Part shown: in pieces, positions 51,354 to 59,412 of the stretch
Position numbering within the stretch: the first letter of the stretch is position 1
Layout of the letters: the number at the start of each line of letters is the position of its first letter
DNA from: Streptomyces triticagri
GTDB taxonomy: Bacteria > Actinomycetota > Actinomycetes > Streptomycetales > Streptomycetaceae
Direction: 5' to 3'
Assembly (NCBI RefSeq): GCF_003429565.1
Contig: NZ_QUAK01000149.1
Coordinates: 1 to 64,000 of the forward strand
DNA length: 64,000 bases
Notes under the pieces: generated by a model
The model's input: the letters and a program-made list of their open reading frames with translations, nothing else
Told to the model about the DNA's origin: nothing
The model's database searches: none
Translations under genes and position numbers: made by a program

Positions 51354-52352
51354 TTACGAAGCGTTCCCCGGGGCGCCGGCCTCGAGGCCTGCAGTACTGG
51401 GCGCGGTCACGAAATGGCAGGCCGCCCGATGGGCACGTGACGCCGCTTCGGTGCCGGGATCGCGGGTGCGGCACAGCTCGCGGTCGTCGCGGACCGACGG
51501 CCCGACCGGGCAGTGCGGGTGATAGCGGCAGCCGTCCGGCGGGTGGTGCGGATCGGCCGGCTCACGGACGTCCTCCTCGACCCGACCGACGTCTTCCGGC
51601 GTCGCGGAGCGGCGGGGCACGGCGGCGAGCAGCTCACGGGTGTACGGGTGCTGCGGATCGGCAAGCACCTCCTTGGTCGGGCCCGACTCGACGATGCGGC
51701 CGAGGTGCATCACGGCGATGTGGTCGCTGACGTACCGCACCACGGCCAGATTGTGCGTGATGAACAGCGTGGTCAGACCGAGGCGTCGCTGCACCTCGCG
51801 GAAGAGGTTCAGGACCGTGCCCTGGACGGACACATCGAGCGCCGAGGTGATCTCGTCCGCGATGACGGCCCCTGGCCGGCCCGCCAACGCCCGGGCGAGA
51901 CCCACGCGTTGGCGCTGACCTCCGGACAGCCGCCCCGGCAGCAGGCTCGCCCGCCCGGCGTCCAGACCGACCTGCTCCAGGAGCCGTTCGACCTCGGCGC
52001 GGCGTGCCGTCCGGCCACGCAGTGCGGCCCGGGGGATGGCCTCGGCGATCGAGTCCCCGACCGTCATCCGCGGATCGAGCGACGCGTACGGATCCTGGAA
52101 GATCATCTGCAGCGGACGGTGCCGTCCGCGCAGCCGAGTCACATCGGTGCCGTCGAGCAGGACCCGGCCCCCGCGGACCGGTGCCAGACCCACCGCGGAC
52201 TTGGCCAGAGTCGACTTCCCCGACCCCGACTCCCCGACCAGACCCACGACTTGACCGGACGGTACGGTCAGGCTCGCACCGTCCACGGCGGTCAGGCCGC
52301 GGCGGCCGTGGCCGTAGCGCACACTGACCCGGTCGAAGACCAGCCCGCTCAT
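51354..52352 (-). CDS. Peptide ABC transporter ATP-binding protein (DppF/OppF-like)
   Basis: A 332-residue ATPase with Walker A GESGSGKST, MIFQDPYASLDPRMTV, signature LSGGQRQRV, Walker B AVIADEITSALD and the C-terminal oligopeptide-transporter Cys-rich region (CRYHPHCPVG). It forms the ATPase pair with the ATPase half of the neighbouring fused protein to drive peptide import. The ATG overlaps the stop of that gene (ATGA). The unusual EITSALD in place of EPTSALD was noticed; it retains the catalytic Glu-adjacent layout. Confidence 0.9.
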   Translation of the reverse strand: MSGLVFDRVSVRYGHGRRGLTAVDGASLTVPSGQVVGLVGESGSGKSTLAKSAVGLAPVRGGRVLLDGTDVTRLRGRHRPLQMIFQDPYASLDPRMTVGDSIAEAIPRAALRGRTARRAEVERLLEQVGLDAGRASLLPGRLSGGQRQRVGLARALAGRPGAVIADEITSALDVSVQGTVLNLFREVQRRLGLTTLFITHNLAVVRYVSDHIAVMHLGRIVESGPTKEVLADPQHPYTRELLAAVPRRSATPEDVGRVEEDVREPADPHHPPDGCRYHPHCPVGPSVRDDRELCRTRDPGTEAASRAHRAACHFVTAPSTAGLEAGAPGNAS

Positions 52353-54253
52353 GAGGCACCTCCGGACGTGGCGGCGACGGGCGTCGGCGCGGGGTTCCAG
52401 CAGGCGAGCCGATGGCCCGCGGAGTCGGTCACCAGGTCCGGGTCCTCGCCGCGGCAGCGGTCCTCGGCGCGCGGGCAGCGCGGTGCGAATGCACAGCCCT
52501 CGGGCAGCCGGTCGGGTTCCGGCGGGCGCCCGGGAATCACCGGCAGCGGACGTGCCCGGTCGGTGTCCAGGTCCGGCACCGCGGCCAGCAGCGCCCGCGT
52601 GTACGGATGCCGCGCCGCAGCGAACAGCTCGGCGGCGGGCAGCTCCTCGACGATCCGGCCCGCGTACATCACCAGGATCCGGTCGCAGGTGCCGGCGACC
52701 ACCGTGACGTCGTGGCTGATCAGCAGCAGGGCGGTGCCCTCGGCCGCCCGTACGTCGGCGAGCAGCCGCAGCACCCGGCGCTGCACCGTGACATCCAGCG
52801 CGGTGGTCGGCTCGTCCGCGACGATCAGCCGTGGGCCGCCCATCAGCCCCATGCCGATCATCGCGCGCTGCCGCATCCCGCCGGAGAACTCGTGCGGATA
52901 CTGCCCGGCCCGGCGCTCCGGCGCCGGCACCCGCACCTCGCGCAGCCGGTCGACCGCGGCCGCGAGCGCGGCGCCACGAGACATCCCCCGATGCTGTTCG
53001 GCGACTTCGGCCAGCTGCCTGCCCACGCTCAGTACGGGATTGAACGAGGTCATGGGGTCCTGGAAGACCATCGCGAGCCGGCCGCCGAGCAGCGGCCCGA
53101 GCTCCCGGTCCGAGGCGCGCAGCAGCTCGGTGCCCGCGAACTCGAGGCGGTCGGCGGTCACTTCGCCCGGTGGTTCGACGAGCCGCGCCGCGGCGAGCGC
53201 GGTCAGGCTCTTGCCGGAGCCGGACTCGCCGACCACCCCGACCGCTTCCCCGGGCCGCACGGTCAAACTCACCCCGCGCACCGGTGTCACCGGAGCGTCG
53301 CGCCCCGGGAAGGACACCCGCAGGTTCCGCACCGCAAGCACCGACTCCGCGCCGTCCGGCTCAACCACCGTGCCGGGGCGCTGAGTCGAGAGGCCGCGCG
53401 CCTCGGTGCGGCGCGGCGACAGGGGTCGCACCCCGAGCGCGGCGGCGGCCGCCTCCCCGAAAAGGTTGAACGCCAGGCCGGTGACCACCACGGCGAGGCA
53501 CGGAGCGAGCGCGGGCGCGGGCGTCAGACTGATCCGGTTCAGTCCTTCGCCGAGGAGCCGGCCCCAGTCGTAGTCCGGTGCCTGCACACCAAGGCCGAGG
53601 AACGAGAGGCCCGCGAAGGCGAGCAGCGCGGTACCGGCACCGATTGTGGCGTTCACGGCCAGCGGCTCCGCGATGTTGGGCAGGATGTGCCGCACCAGCA
53701 TCCGGATCCGGCCGACTCCGGCGACCCGGGCGGCCGCGACGAAGTCCTTGCCCGCCACCGAGGCGGACAGCGTCTGGGTGAGCCTGGCGAAGGACGGGGC
53801 CGTCGCCAGACCGATCGCCAGCACCGCACCGGTCGTACCCACACCGAAGATCACCGCGAAGAACAGGGCGAGCAGAAGCCCGGGGAACGCCACGGCGGTG
53901 TGCACCGCGGACGTCACAAGACGCCCCGCACGCCGCGGCAGCACCGCCGGCGCCGTGCCGAGCAGCAGCCCCAGGAGCACGCCGATGACGGTGGCCGTCA
54001 CGGCGAGCAGCACGGACAACCGGGTGGCCACCAGGACCCGGTAGAAGATGTCCCGGCCCAGCGTGTCCGTGCCGAGCAGATGCGCGGCCGACGGCCCCTG
54101 CTGCACGGCCCCGGTGTCGACCACCGACGCCCGCTCGCCCCACAGGAGGGGCGCGAGCACCGCCACCACGACCACCACGAGCAGCAGCACCGCCGCACAC
54201 AGCCCGACGGGCGTACGGACGACCGCCGCCCACCTGGAGTCCCGTACCGACAT
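52349..54253 (-). CDS. Peptide ABC transporter permease fused to ATP-binding protein (DppC-DppD fusion)
   Basis: A 634-residue natural fusion. Residues about 1-285 are a DppC/OppC permease (HLLGTDTLGRDIF and about six helices, with the EAA-like loop AARVAGVGRIRMLVRHILPNI). After a linker, residues about 310-634 are a DppD/OppD ATPase (GESGSGKS, MVFQDPMTSFNPV, FSGGMRQRAMIG, IVADEPTTALD, CAFAPRCPRAEDRC). Fusions of this kind occur in Streptomyces. The start overlaps the stop of the DppB-like permease gene by one base. Confidence 0.92.
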   Translation of the reverse strand: MSVRDSRWAAVVRTPVGLCAAVLLLVVVVVAVLAPLLWGERASVVDTGAVQQGPSAAHLLGTDTLGRDIFYRVLVATRLSVLLAVTATVIGVLLGLLLGTAPAVLPRRAGRLVTSAVHTAVAFPGLLLALFFAVIFGVGTTGAVLAIGLATAPSFARLTQTLSASVAGKDFVAAARVAGVGRIRMLVRHILPNIAEPLAVNATIGAGTALLAFAGLSFLGLGVQAPDYDWGRLLGEGLNRISLTPAPALAPCLAVVVTGLAFNLFGEAAAAALGVRPLSPRRTEARGLSTQRPGTVVEPDGAESVLAVRNLRVSFPGRDAPVTPVRGVSLTVRPGEAVGVVGESGSGKSLTALAAARLVEPPGEVTADRLEFAGTELLRASDRELGPLLGGRLAMVFQDPMTSFNPVLSVGRQLAEVAEQHRGMSRGAALAAAVDRLREVRVPAPERRAGQYPHEFSGGMRQRAMIGMGLMGGPRLIVADEPTTALDVTVQRRVLRLLADVRAAEGTALLLISHDVTVVAGTCDRILVMYAGRIVEELPAAELFAAARHPYTRALLAAVPDLDTDRARPLPVIPGRPPEPDRLPEGCAFAPRCPRAEDRCRGEDPDLVTDSAGHRLACWNPAPTPVAATSGGAS

Positions 54254-55266
54254 CAGCCCTCCTTGATCGTGGACCGTGGATCGAGCACGGCGAGCAGCAC
54301 GTCGACGAGCAGATTGATCACAAGGACACCTGCGCCGTAGACCAGCACGATGCCCTGGACGACCGGGAAGTCCTTCTGCTGGATGGACTGCACGATGGTC
54401 GAGCCGAGCCCCGGCCAGGCGAACACGTTCTCCACCAGGACCGTGCCCGCGACCAGGGCGGACAGCAGCAGACCGCCCAGCGTGAGCGTCGCCGTGAGGG
54501 CATTGGGCAGCGCGTGCCGTACGTACACCAGGCGGGCGGGCAGCCGCTTGGCGCGGGCCGTGCGCACAAAGTCGGCGCCGAGCACGGACAGCATCTCCAC
54601 CCGGCCGATCCGGGCGAGTACCGCGGCGGGCCCGACCGACAGGGCTAGCACGGGCAGCACGTATGAGGCCGGCCCGTCGCGGCCCGCGACCGGGAACCAG
54701 CCGAGCTGCACACCGAAGACGTACGCGAGCAGCACCGACAGCAGGAACTCCGGGACGGCGGCCAGCAGGACGCTGACCGAGGTGAACACCAGCTCCCCGC
54801 CCCGGCGCCGCCCGCCGCGGGTGAGTGCGGCCATCACCGTGCCCAGCGGAATCGCCACCGCAAGCGCGACCACGAAGGCGAGACCGGCCAGTTCCAGGGT
54901 CGCCGGCAGCCGCTCCCCGACGACCTGCGACACCGGCAGCGCACTGATCGTCGAGGTGCCCAGGTCTCCGGTGCACAGCCCTTTGAGGAAGTGCAGGTAC
55001 TGCTGCCACAGCGGGTCGTCCAGGCCCAGCTCGGCGCGGCGGGCCCGCACCAGCTCCGGCGAGGCGGTCATCCCGAGCGCGGCCCGCACCGGATCGCCCG
55101 GGATCAGATGGATCATCAGGAACGCGGCGGTGACCAGGACCCACAGGGAACCCGCGAACCGCACCGTCCGCCGTGCGGCGAACGCCGGCCACCGGCCGCC
55201 CCGCGGGACCCGCCGGCCGGGCACACCCGCCGCAGGCGCGGCCGCCTCCACCGTCGAAGTCGTCAT
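54253..55266 (-). CDS. Peptide ABC transporter permease (DppB/OppB-like)
   Basis: A 337-residue permease with six predicted helices. Family features include the N-terminal segment ending MIHLIPGDPVRAALG, LGLDDPLWQQYLHFL, the EAA loop ARAKRLPARLVYVRHALPNAL and VENVFAWPGLGSTIVQSI. It pairs with the permease half of the downstream fused gene to form the channel. It lies 10 bases after the substrate-binding protein gene in the same operon. Confidence 0.92.
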   Translation of the reverse strand: MTTSTVEAAAPAAGVPGRRVPRGGRWPAFAARRTVRFAGSLWVLVTAAFLMIHLIPGDPVRAALGMTASPELVRARRAELGLDDPLWQQYLHFLKGLCTGDLGTSTISALPVSQVVGERLPATLELAGLAFVVALAVAIPLGTVMAALTRGGRRRGGELVFTSVSVLLAAVPEFLLSVLLAYVFGVQLGWFPVAGRDGPASYVLPVLALSVGPAAVLARIGRVEMLSVLGADFVRTARAKRLPARLVYVRHALPNALTATLTLGGLLLSALVAGTVLVENVFAWPGLGSTIVQSIQQKDFPVVQGIVLVYGAGVLVINLLVDVLLAVLDPRSTIKEG

Positions 55267-55276
55267 CGAAGAGCCC

Positions 55277-56890
55277 TCAGTCCGTGTACATACGGATCGA
55301 CGACGGGACGATCGCGCCCTGGCTGAGCTCGAAACGCGCGCCCTTGCCGAAGACCGGCGTCAGCGAGTCGTAGTACGGCACCGCGTCGAGGTCGTCGATC
55401 AGCGCCTCCTCGGCCTGCTGCCACTGCGGACAACTGGCCTCGCCGACCTTCGCCGAAGCCTGCTCGACCAGCGCCTCGTACTTCGCGTTGTGCACCCCGG
55501 CGAAATTGACGCCCTTCGGCGCGCGCGGGCCGGCCATGAACGGCACCAGCTGGGTGGGTGAGTTGAGGGCGACCGGCCCCATCGACACATCCCAGTCGCC
55601 GCCGCCGAACAGCGCGTTGTTCAGGCCGGGGCTGTCCACCGGACGCAGCTCGACATCGACCCCCAGGGCCTTCCACTCCTTCTGGACCAGCTCGGCGCCC
55701 GCGGCCGTCGTCGGCCCGTTCTGGGTGCCGTACATCAGGCTCAGTGCGAGCTTCTTGCCGCCCTTGGCGCGGATTCCGCCTGCGCCCGGCTTCCAACCGG
55801 CCCTGTCCAGGGCGGACTTGGCGGCCGCGACATCGTGCTCGGGCAGCCGGCCGGTGACCGTGTCGCCGGTGCAGGCCCGCGGCTCGACCGTGACCATGCC
55901 CTTCGACGGCTTCCCCGCGCCATTGGTGATCACCTTGCCGACGGCCGGCAGGTCGAGGGCGCCCACGAGGGCCCGGCGTACGGCCTCGTCGGCTCCTGGC
56001 CGGCCACCGTTCTGGTTGAAGTACAGCTGGCCCACCGGCGCTTGCAGATCCTTGCGGAACAGTTTCTGGGCGGCCAGACGCTTCTGCTCGGGGCCCGTCA
56101 TCGGTGCCGCGTTGAGCTCCCCGGAGAGCAGCAGGTTCGCTGCCGTCGACTCATTGGGGATCACCCGGATCGTCACCTTGTCCGGCAGCCCCTTCGCCTT
56201 GCCGTCGTACGAGCCCGGGCCCCAGGTGTAGTCCTTGCGCCGGGTGAGTGTGTAGTGGTCGCCCGTGACGGCCTCGGTCATGGTGAACATGCCGGTGCCG
56301 CCGTCCTTGCCGCCCTTCGCGAGGGACTTGCGGTTCGCGAGGCCCTTGCCGCAGGCGATCGGCACCGATCCGGCATTGCGCAGCAGCATGGCGTCGGGGG
56401 CGCCGCTGGTGAGGGTGACCGTGCGCTTCGCATCGTCCGCCTTCGCCGTGGTGCCCGGCTGGATCTGCACGCCCGCGAGCGGCGACTTGTTCTTCGGATC
56501 GCCGATGTAGTCGATGTTCTTCGCGACATCGCTCGCCGTCAGGGCCGAGCCGTCCGAACAGGTCACGCCAGACCGGAGGGTGAAGGTGGCGGTGGTCCCG
56601 GTCGCCTCCCACTTCTGCGCAAGGCCGGCGACCGGCTCGCCCTCGTCGTCCAGGTGGATCAGCGGGTCGTACAGATAGCGGTTGACGCCGATGGCGATCG
56701 ACATGACCGTCTTGGCCGGATCGAGGGTGCCCGGATCGGAGGCGTACGCCATGGTGAACGTCCCGCCGTCGGCCGGCTTCCCGTCGCCGCCGCCCGACGA
56801 TCCGCCACAGCCCCCGAGCACGAGGGCGGCGGCCGTGGCGAGGGACGTGGCGCGCCCGAGACTCCGCAGCCTGCTCCTCATCCCGCGCAC
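55277..56890 (-). CDS. Peptide ABC transporter substrate-binding lipoprotein (SBP family 5)
   Basis: A 537-residue lipoprotein of the DppA/OppA family, first gene of the operon. The lipobox LGGC lies near residue 28 after a basic, hydrophobic signal. The mature domain has the family opening TFTMAYASDPGTLDPAKTV, FTLRSGVTCSDGSALTASDV and FNQNGGRPGADEAVRRAL. GTG at 56890 and ATG at 56881 are both plausible starts. Its promoter shares ordered blocks with that of the amidase. The downstream genes suggest peptides containing D-amino acids or N-acylated amino acids as ligands. Confidence 0.9.
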   Translation of the reverse strand: MRGMRSRLRSLGRATSLATAAALVLGGCGGSSGGGDGKPADGGTFTMAYASDPGTLDPAKTVMSIAIGVNRYLYDPLIHLDDEGEPVAGLAQKWEATGTTATFTLRSGVTCSDGSALTASDVAKNIDYIGDPKNKSPLAGVQIQPGTTAKADDAKRTVTLTSGAPDAMLLRNAGSVPIACGKGLANRKSLAKGGKDGGTGMFTMTEAVTGDHYTLTRRKDYTWGPGSYDGKAKGLPDKVTIRVIPNESTAANLLLSGELNAAPMTGPEQKRLAAQKLFRKDLQAPVGQLYFNQNGGRPGADEAVRRALVGALDLPAVGKVITNGAGKPSKGMVTVEPRACTGDTVTGRLPEHDVAAAKSALDRAGWKPGAGGIRAKGGKKLALSLMYGTQNGPTTAAGAELVQKEWKALGVDVELRPVDSPGLNNALFGGGDWDVSMGPVALNSPTQLVPFMAGPRAPKGVNFAGVHNAKYEALVEQASAKVGEASCPQWQQAEEALIDDLDAVPYYDSLTPVFGKGARFELSQGAIVPSSIRMYTD

Positions 56891-57143
56891 CGCCGATCCG
56901 CCGCAACACCGTGCATCCGGGCCGGAGTTCCGGTCCGGTGGACGAGCTCATCCCAGGTGGCCATGGAGGTCCCCACTTCCGAGGCAGTGAACCGGTGATG
57001 CCGGGAAAGGTAGGACGGGTGTGCCGCCGGTCGCTTCGTCGCCGGCACCAAGGTGCGGGTGGGACCTTCGTGCGGGACGACGAAGTGGGAGTGCGAGCGG
57101 GCCGGCGTTGCCGCGGCCGCCGATGTGTGCCAGCATCTGCGCC
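56891..57143. other. Divergent promoter region of the peptide operon and the LeuA-ACT gene
   Basis: No gene of normal size was found here. It contains the leftward promoter segment at 56974-57051. Just before the leader peptide there is TTGCCG (57108-57113), 17 bases, then CAGCAT (57131-57136), a weak but plausible rightward promoter. It would place the transcript start very close to the leader ATG. Confidence 0.45.
56974..57051 (-). promoter_or_regulatory. Peptide operon promoter segment shared with the amidase
   Basis: The minus-strand order is CGACGAAGC (57041-57033), 20 bases, TACCTT (57012-57007) and CGGAAGTG (56981-56974). Block order and spacing match the amidase promoter at 42690-42766, apart from one base between TACCTT and CGGAAGTG. 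The segment ends 84 bases before the start of the substrate-binding protein gene. A PucR-type activator is the inferred common regulator. Confidence 0.6.
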
Positions 57144-57191
57144 ATGCTGCACCGGCTCATTATCAGCTGGAGCGTGTCGGCACCGACGTGA
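57144..57191 (+). CDS. Leader peptide of a branched-chain amino acid-type attenuator
   Basis: A 15-residue reading frame, MLHRLIISWSVSAPT, ends just before a hairpin and an intrinsic terminator in front of the LeuA-ACT gene. Leu, Leu, Ile, Ile and Val codons make up a third of it, including an ATT that is rare in this genome. Ribosome stalling here when Leu or Ile is scarce would favour read-through, as in known actinobacterial leu and ilv attenuators. No ribosome site is evident; the possible promoter ends eight bases upstream, so the leader mRNA may be leaderless. Confidence 0.65.
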   Translation: MLHRLIISWSVSAPT

Positions 57192-57193
57192 CC

Positions 57194-57210
57194 TGGAGGC
57201 GAACCCTCCA
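57194..57210 (+). promoter_or_regulatory. Pause hairpin after the leader peptide
   Basis: TGGAGG-CGAAC-CCTCCA forms a 6-bp stem with a 5-base loop starting three bases after the leader stop codon. It sits where a pausing or anti-antiterminator hairpin is expected. The alternative antiterminator pairing could not be worked out by eye. Confidence 0.5.
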
Positions 57211-57232
57211 CGGAGCGCACCGCCCACACGCA

Positions 57233-57261
57233 GACCTCTCGCATCCGCGAGGGGTCTTTTT
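57233..57261 (+). terminator. Intrinsic attenuator terminator before the LeuA-ACT gene
   Basis: A 10-bp stem (57233-57242 with 57247-57256, one G-U pair, 4-base loop ATCC) is followed directly by five Ts. This is the best canonical intrinsic terminator in the window. It lies 42 bases after the leader peptide and 63 bases before the gene start, which is the layout of an attenuator. Confidence 0.82.
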
Positions 57262-57324
57262 GCTTTCCCCATCCGATGCCGGCGGCCACCTCCGTCCGGC
57301 ACCTCAAGACAGGAAGCAGCCGCC

Positions 57325-58020
57325 ATGCCCCATCACGACGTACGCGCCCTCGACGCCCCCGTGTTCCAGTGGGAGTCGTGGCGCGTCATCTCCGAGGACG
57401 ACACCCGCCGGTCGGGAGCCGTCGACGCCACGGTCAGGATCCTCGTCGGGGGTGAGCGCGCCGTCGCGACCGCCGAGGGCAACGGACCGGTGAACGCCCT
57501 GGAACGGGCGCTGCGCCAGGCCCTCCTGCCCAGCCACCCCGCCGTCGCCCACCTCGAACTGGTCGACTGCACCATCCGCGTCGTGGAGAGCGGGCGGGGC
57601 ACCGCAGGGCAGAGCCGAGTGGAGATGAGCGTCACCGACGGCCACGCCCTGTGGCGCTCGGGAAGCGTCTCGCCCAATGTGCTCACCGCAGCCTGCGCGG
57701 CACTGCAGCAGGGGTTCACCCAAGGCCTGACGCGCCGACCGGATCCGCACGCCGACGCGCAGCGCGGCCCGCTGCCGGACACCGGCCCGGTCTGCCGTCT
57801 CACCGTGACGGCCCGGCACAGCGGCGCCGCTCTCGCCCGTATCGTCGCCACCCTCAACGCCATCCCGGTGGGGGAGTTGACCTACGAGGTCTCCGGCACC
57901 GCACGGGCGACCGCCCGACTCGTGGTGCCGCGCGCCGACGCATCGCTGGCCCGCAGACGGCTCGATCGCATGGTGGACGTCCTGGCCGTCACCGAATCGG
58001 GGACGGCGGCGCAGCCGTGA
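57325..58020 (+). CDS. Orphan LeuA regulatory (dimer) domain fused to an ACT-like domain
   Basis: A 231-residue protein with no catalytic domain. Residues about 15-125 match the C-terminal allosteric domain of 2-isopropylmalate synthase (AEGNGPVNALERAL, SRVEMSVTDGHALWRSGSVSPN). Residues about 152-228 look like an ACT domain as in acetohydroxyacid synthase small subunits (CRLTVTARHSGAALARIVATLN, RRLDRMVDVLAV). AGGAAG precedes the ATG. It may sense leucine or valine and act on another enzyme or regulator. The upstream leader peptide and terminator suggest it is made when branched-chain amino acids are low. The function is inferred; the ACT assignment is less certain than the LeuA match. Confidence 0.82.
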   Translation: MPHHDVRALDAPVFQWESWRVISEDDTRRSGAVDATVRILVGGERAVATAEGNGPVNALERALRQALLPSHPAVAHLELVDCTIRVVESGRGTAGQSRVEMSVTDGHALWRSGSVSPNVLTAACAALQQGFTQGLTRRPDPHADAQRGPLPDTGPVCRLTVTARHSGAALARIVATLNAIPVGELTYEVSGTARATARLVVPRADASLARRRLDRMVDVLAVTESGTAAQP

Positions 58021-58049
58021 GCACGTCCACCGGTAGCGGTGAGCCCGCG

Positions 58050-58808
58050 TCAGCCGAAGCGTTCGATGCGGATACGGTCCACCGGCTGGCCGAGGCCGAC
58101 CAGGAGCCGGGACGCGTGCTCGGCGAACGCGTTGGAACCGCACACATACGCCTCCCACTCCGGGGCACCGGCCCCGAGGAGCGGCGCCACATGGTCCGCG
58201 GAAAGCCGCCGGCCTTCGCCCTCGCGGGTGAACACGGTGCTGGTCTCGTCCCCGTACTCGCCCGCGTACAGGAGCTCCGCACGGGTGCGTGCGGACACCA
58301 ACAGGCGCAGCGGCACGTCGAGTTGCTGCCGGCGGTGATGGCGGAGCATCGAGATCAGCGGCACCACACCCGAGCCCCCGCCGAGCAGCAGCGCCGGCCG
58401 GTCGCCGGGCCAGGCGAAGAAGCCGCTCAGCGGGCCCCGCACCTCCATCTCGTCACCCGGCCGGGCGGCCGTGTGCAGATGTCCCGACACCTCGCCGCCC
58501 TCGACATGGTCGAGGGTGAGCTCGATGTACCCGGAGTCGTCGGGCGGTGAGGCGAGCGAGTAGTGGCGCTGTGCCGTGTACCCGTCCTCGGCGGTCAGGC
58601 GCAGCATCAGGTGCTGGCCCGGCAGATGGCCCTGCCAGCCGGGCACCGCGAAGCGGAAGGTGGCGGCCGTCGGTGTCTCCCGGCGGACCTCGGTGAGGGT
58701 GGCGCGCTGCCAGGTGGCGGCGGCCCGGTTGCTGGCGACGATCCTGCCGGGGACGGCGAATCGGGTACGAGATGTCCCGGCGGCAGCGGCCGCGGCGGTC
58801 TCAGTCAC
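58050..58808 (-). CDS. Ferredoxin-NADP reductase-type FAD-binding oxidoreductase
   Basis: A 252-residue flavoprotein of the ferredoxin reductase superfamily. The FAD-binding motif RHYSLASPP, the NAD(P) motif LLGGGSGVVPLISMLRHH and a C-terminal YVCGSNAFAEHASRLL are present; no 2Fe-2S domain follows. The GTG start overlaps the molybdoenzyme gene by eight bases. Pairs of this reductase with a sulfite oxidase-like protein are common in actinobacteria, and it probably supplies or takes electrons for that enzyme. Confidence 0.88.
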   Translation of the reverse strand: MTETAAAAAAGTSRTRFAVPGRIVASNRAAATWQRATLTEVRRETPTAATFRFAVPGWQGHLPGQHLMLRLTAEDGYTAQRHYSLASPPDDSGYIELTLDHVEGGEVSGHLHTAARPGDEMEVRGPLSGFFAWPGDRPALLLGGGSGVVPLISMLRHHRRQQLDVPLRLLVSARTRAELLYAGEYGDETSTVFTREGEGRRLSADHVAPLLGAGAPEWEAYVCGSNAFAEHASRLLVGLGQPVDRIRIERFG

Positions 58809-59412
58809 CGGCGTACCGCTGTTCTTCCCAGGGGTTGCCCCGCGCGTGATAGCCGTTCTGCTCCCAGAAGCCGGGCTCGTCGTGGTCGAGCAGCCGAAGG
58901 CCCGCGAGCCATTTCGCGCTCTTCCAGAAGTACAGGTGCGGCACCAACAGCCGTACCGGGCCGCCGTGTTCGGGCGGCAGCGGCGCATCCTGGTAGGTGA
59001 GCGCCAGCCAGGCCCGGCCGCCCGTGACATCGGCGATCGGCAGGTTCGTGGTGTACCCCGTGTGCGAGTACGCGACCACATGGGTGGCCGAGGCATCCGG
59101 ACGTACCGCGTCGAGGAACGTGTCCAGCGGGATGCCGCCGAACCGCACCCCGAACTTGGACCAGCCGGTCACGCAGTGGATGTCGCCCTCGTAGCGGGTG
59201 GTGGGCAGCTGCTGCAGCTCCTGCCAGGTCCAGGTGCGTGGCTCGTCGACCAGCCCGTCGATCCGGAACGTCCAGTCCTCCGCGGCCAGTTCGGGCGTGA
59301 CCTCGGCCGACAGGACCGGCCAGTCGTCGCCCGCGTCGTACTGGCCGGGTGGCAGCCCGGGGTTGTGCACCCGGGGGCGGCCGACGAAGCCGCGGGTGGC
59401 GCGGACGGTCAT
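58801..59412 (-). CDS. Sulfite oxidase-like molybdopterin-dependent oxidoreductase
   Basis: A 203-residue molybdopterin domain of the sulfite oxidase/YedY superfamily. The molybdenum ligand is Cys80 in GDIHCVTGWSKF. RLLVPHLYFWKSAKW is the pterin-binding region. The dimerisation domain and signal peptide of longer relatives are absent, so the protein is probably cytoplasmic. The substrate is unknown; the family includes sulfoxide reductases. It is coupled to the flavin reductase gene and to the amidohydrolase gene (ATGA). Confidence 0.9.
   Translation of the reverse strand: MTVRATRGFVGRPRVHNPGLPPGQYDAGDDWPVLSAEVTPELAAEDWTFRIDGLVDEPRTWTWQELQQLPTTRYEGDIHCVTGWSKFGVRFGGIPLDTFLDAVRPDASATHVVAYSHTGYTTNLPIADVTGGRAWLALTYQDAPLPPEHGGPVRLLVPHLYFWKSAKWLAGLRLLDHDEPGFWEQNGYHARGNPWEEQRYAGD

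Noticed and set aside
57021..57075. Weak inverted repeats (AAGGT / ACCTT) near the divergent promoters as an operator
   Set aside because: They are only 5 bp long and overlap the promoter segment shared with the amidase, which explains the conservation better.
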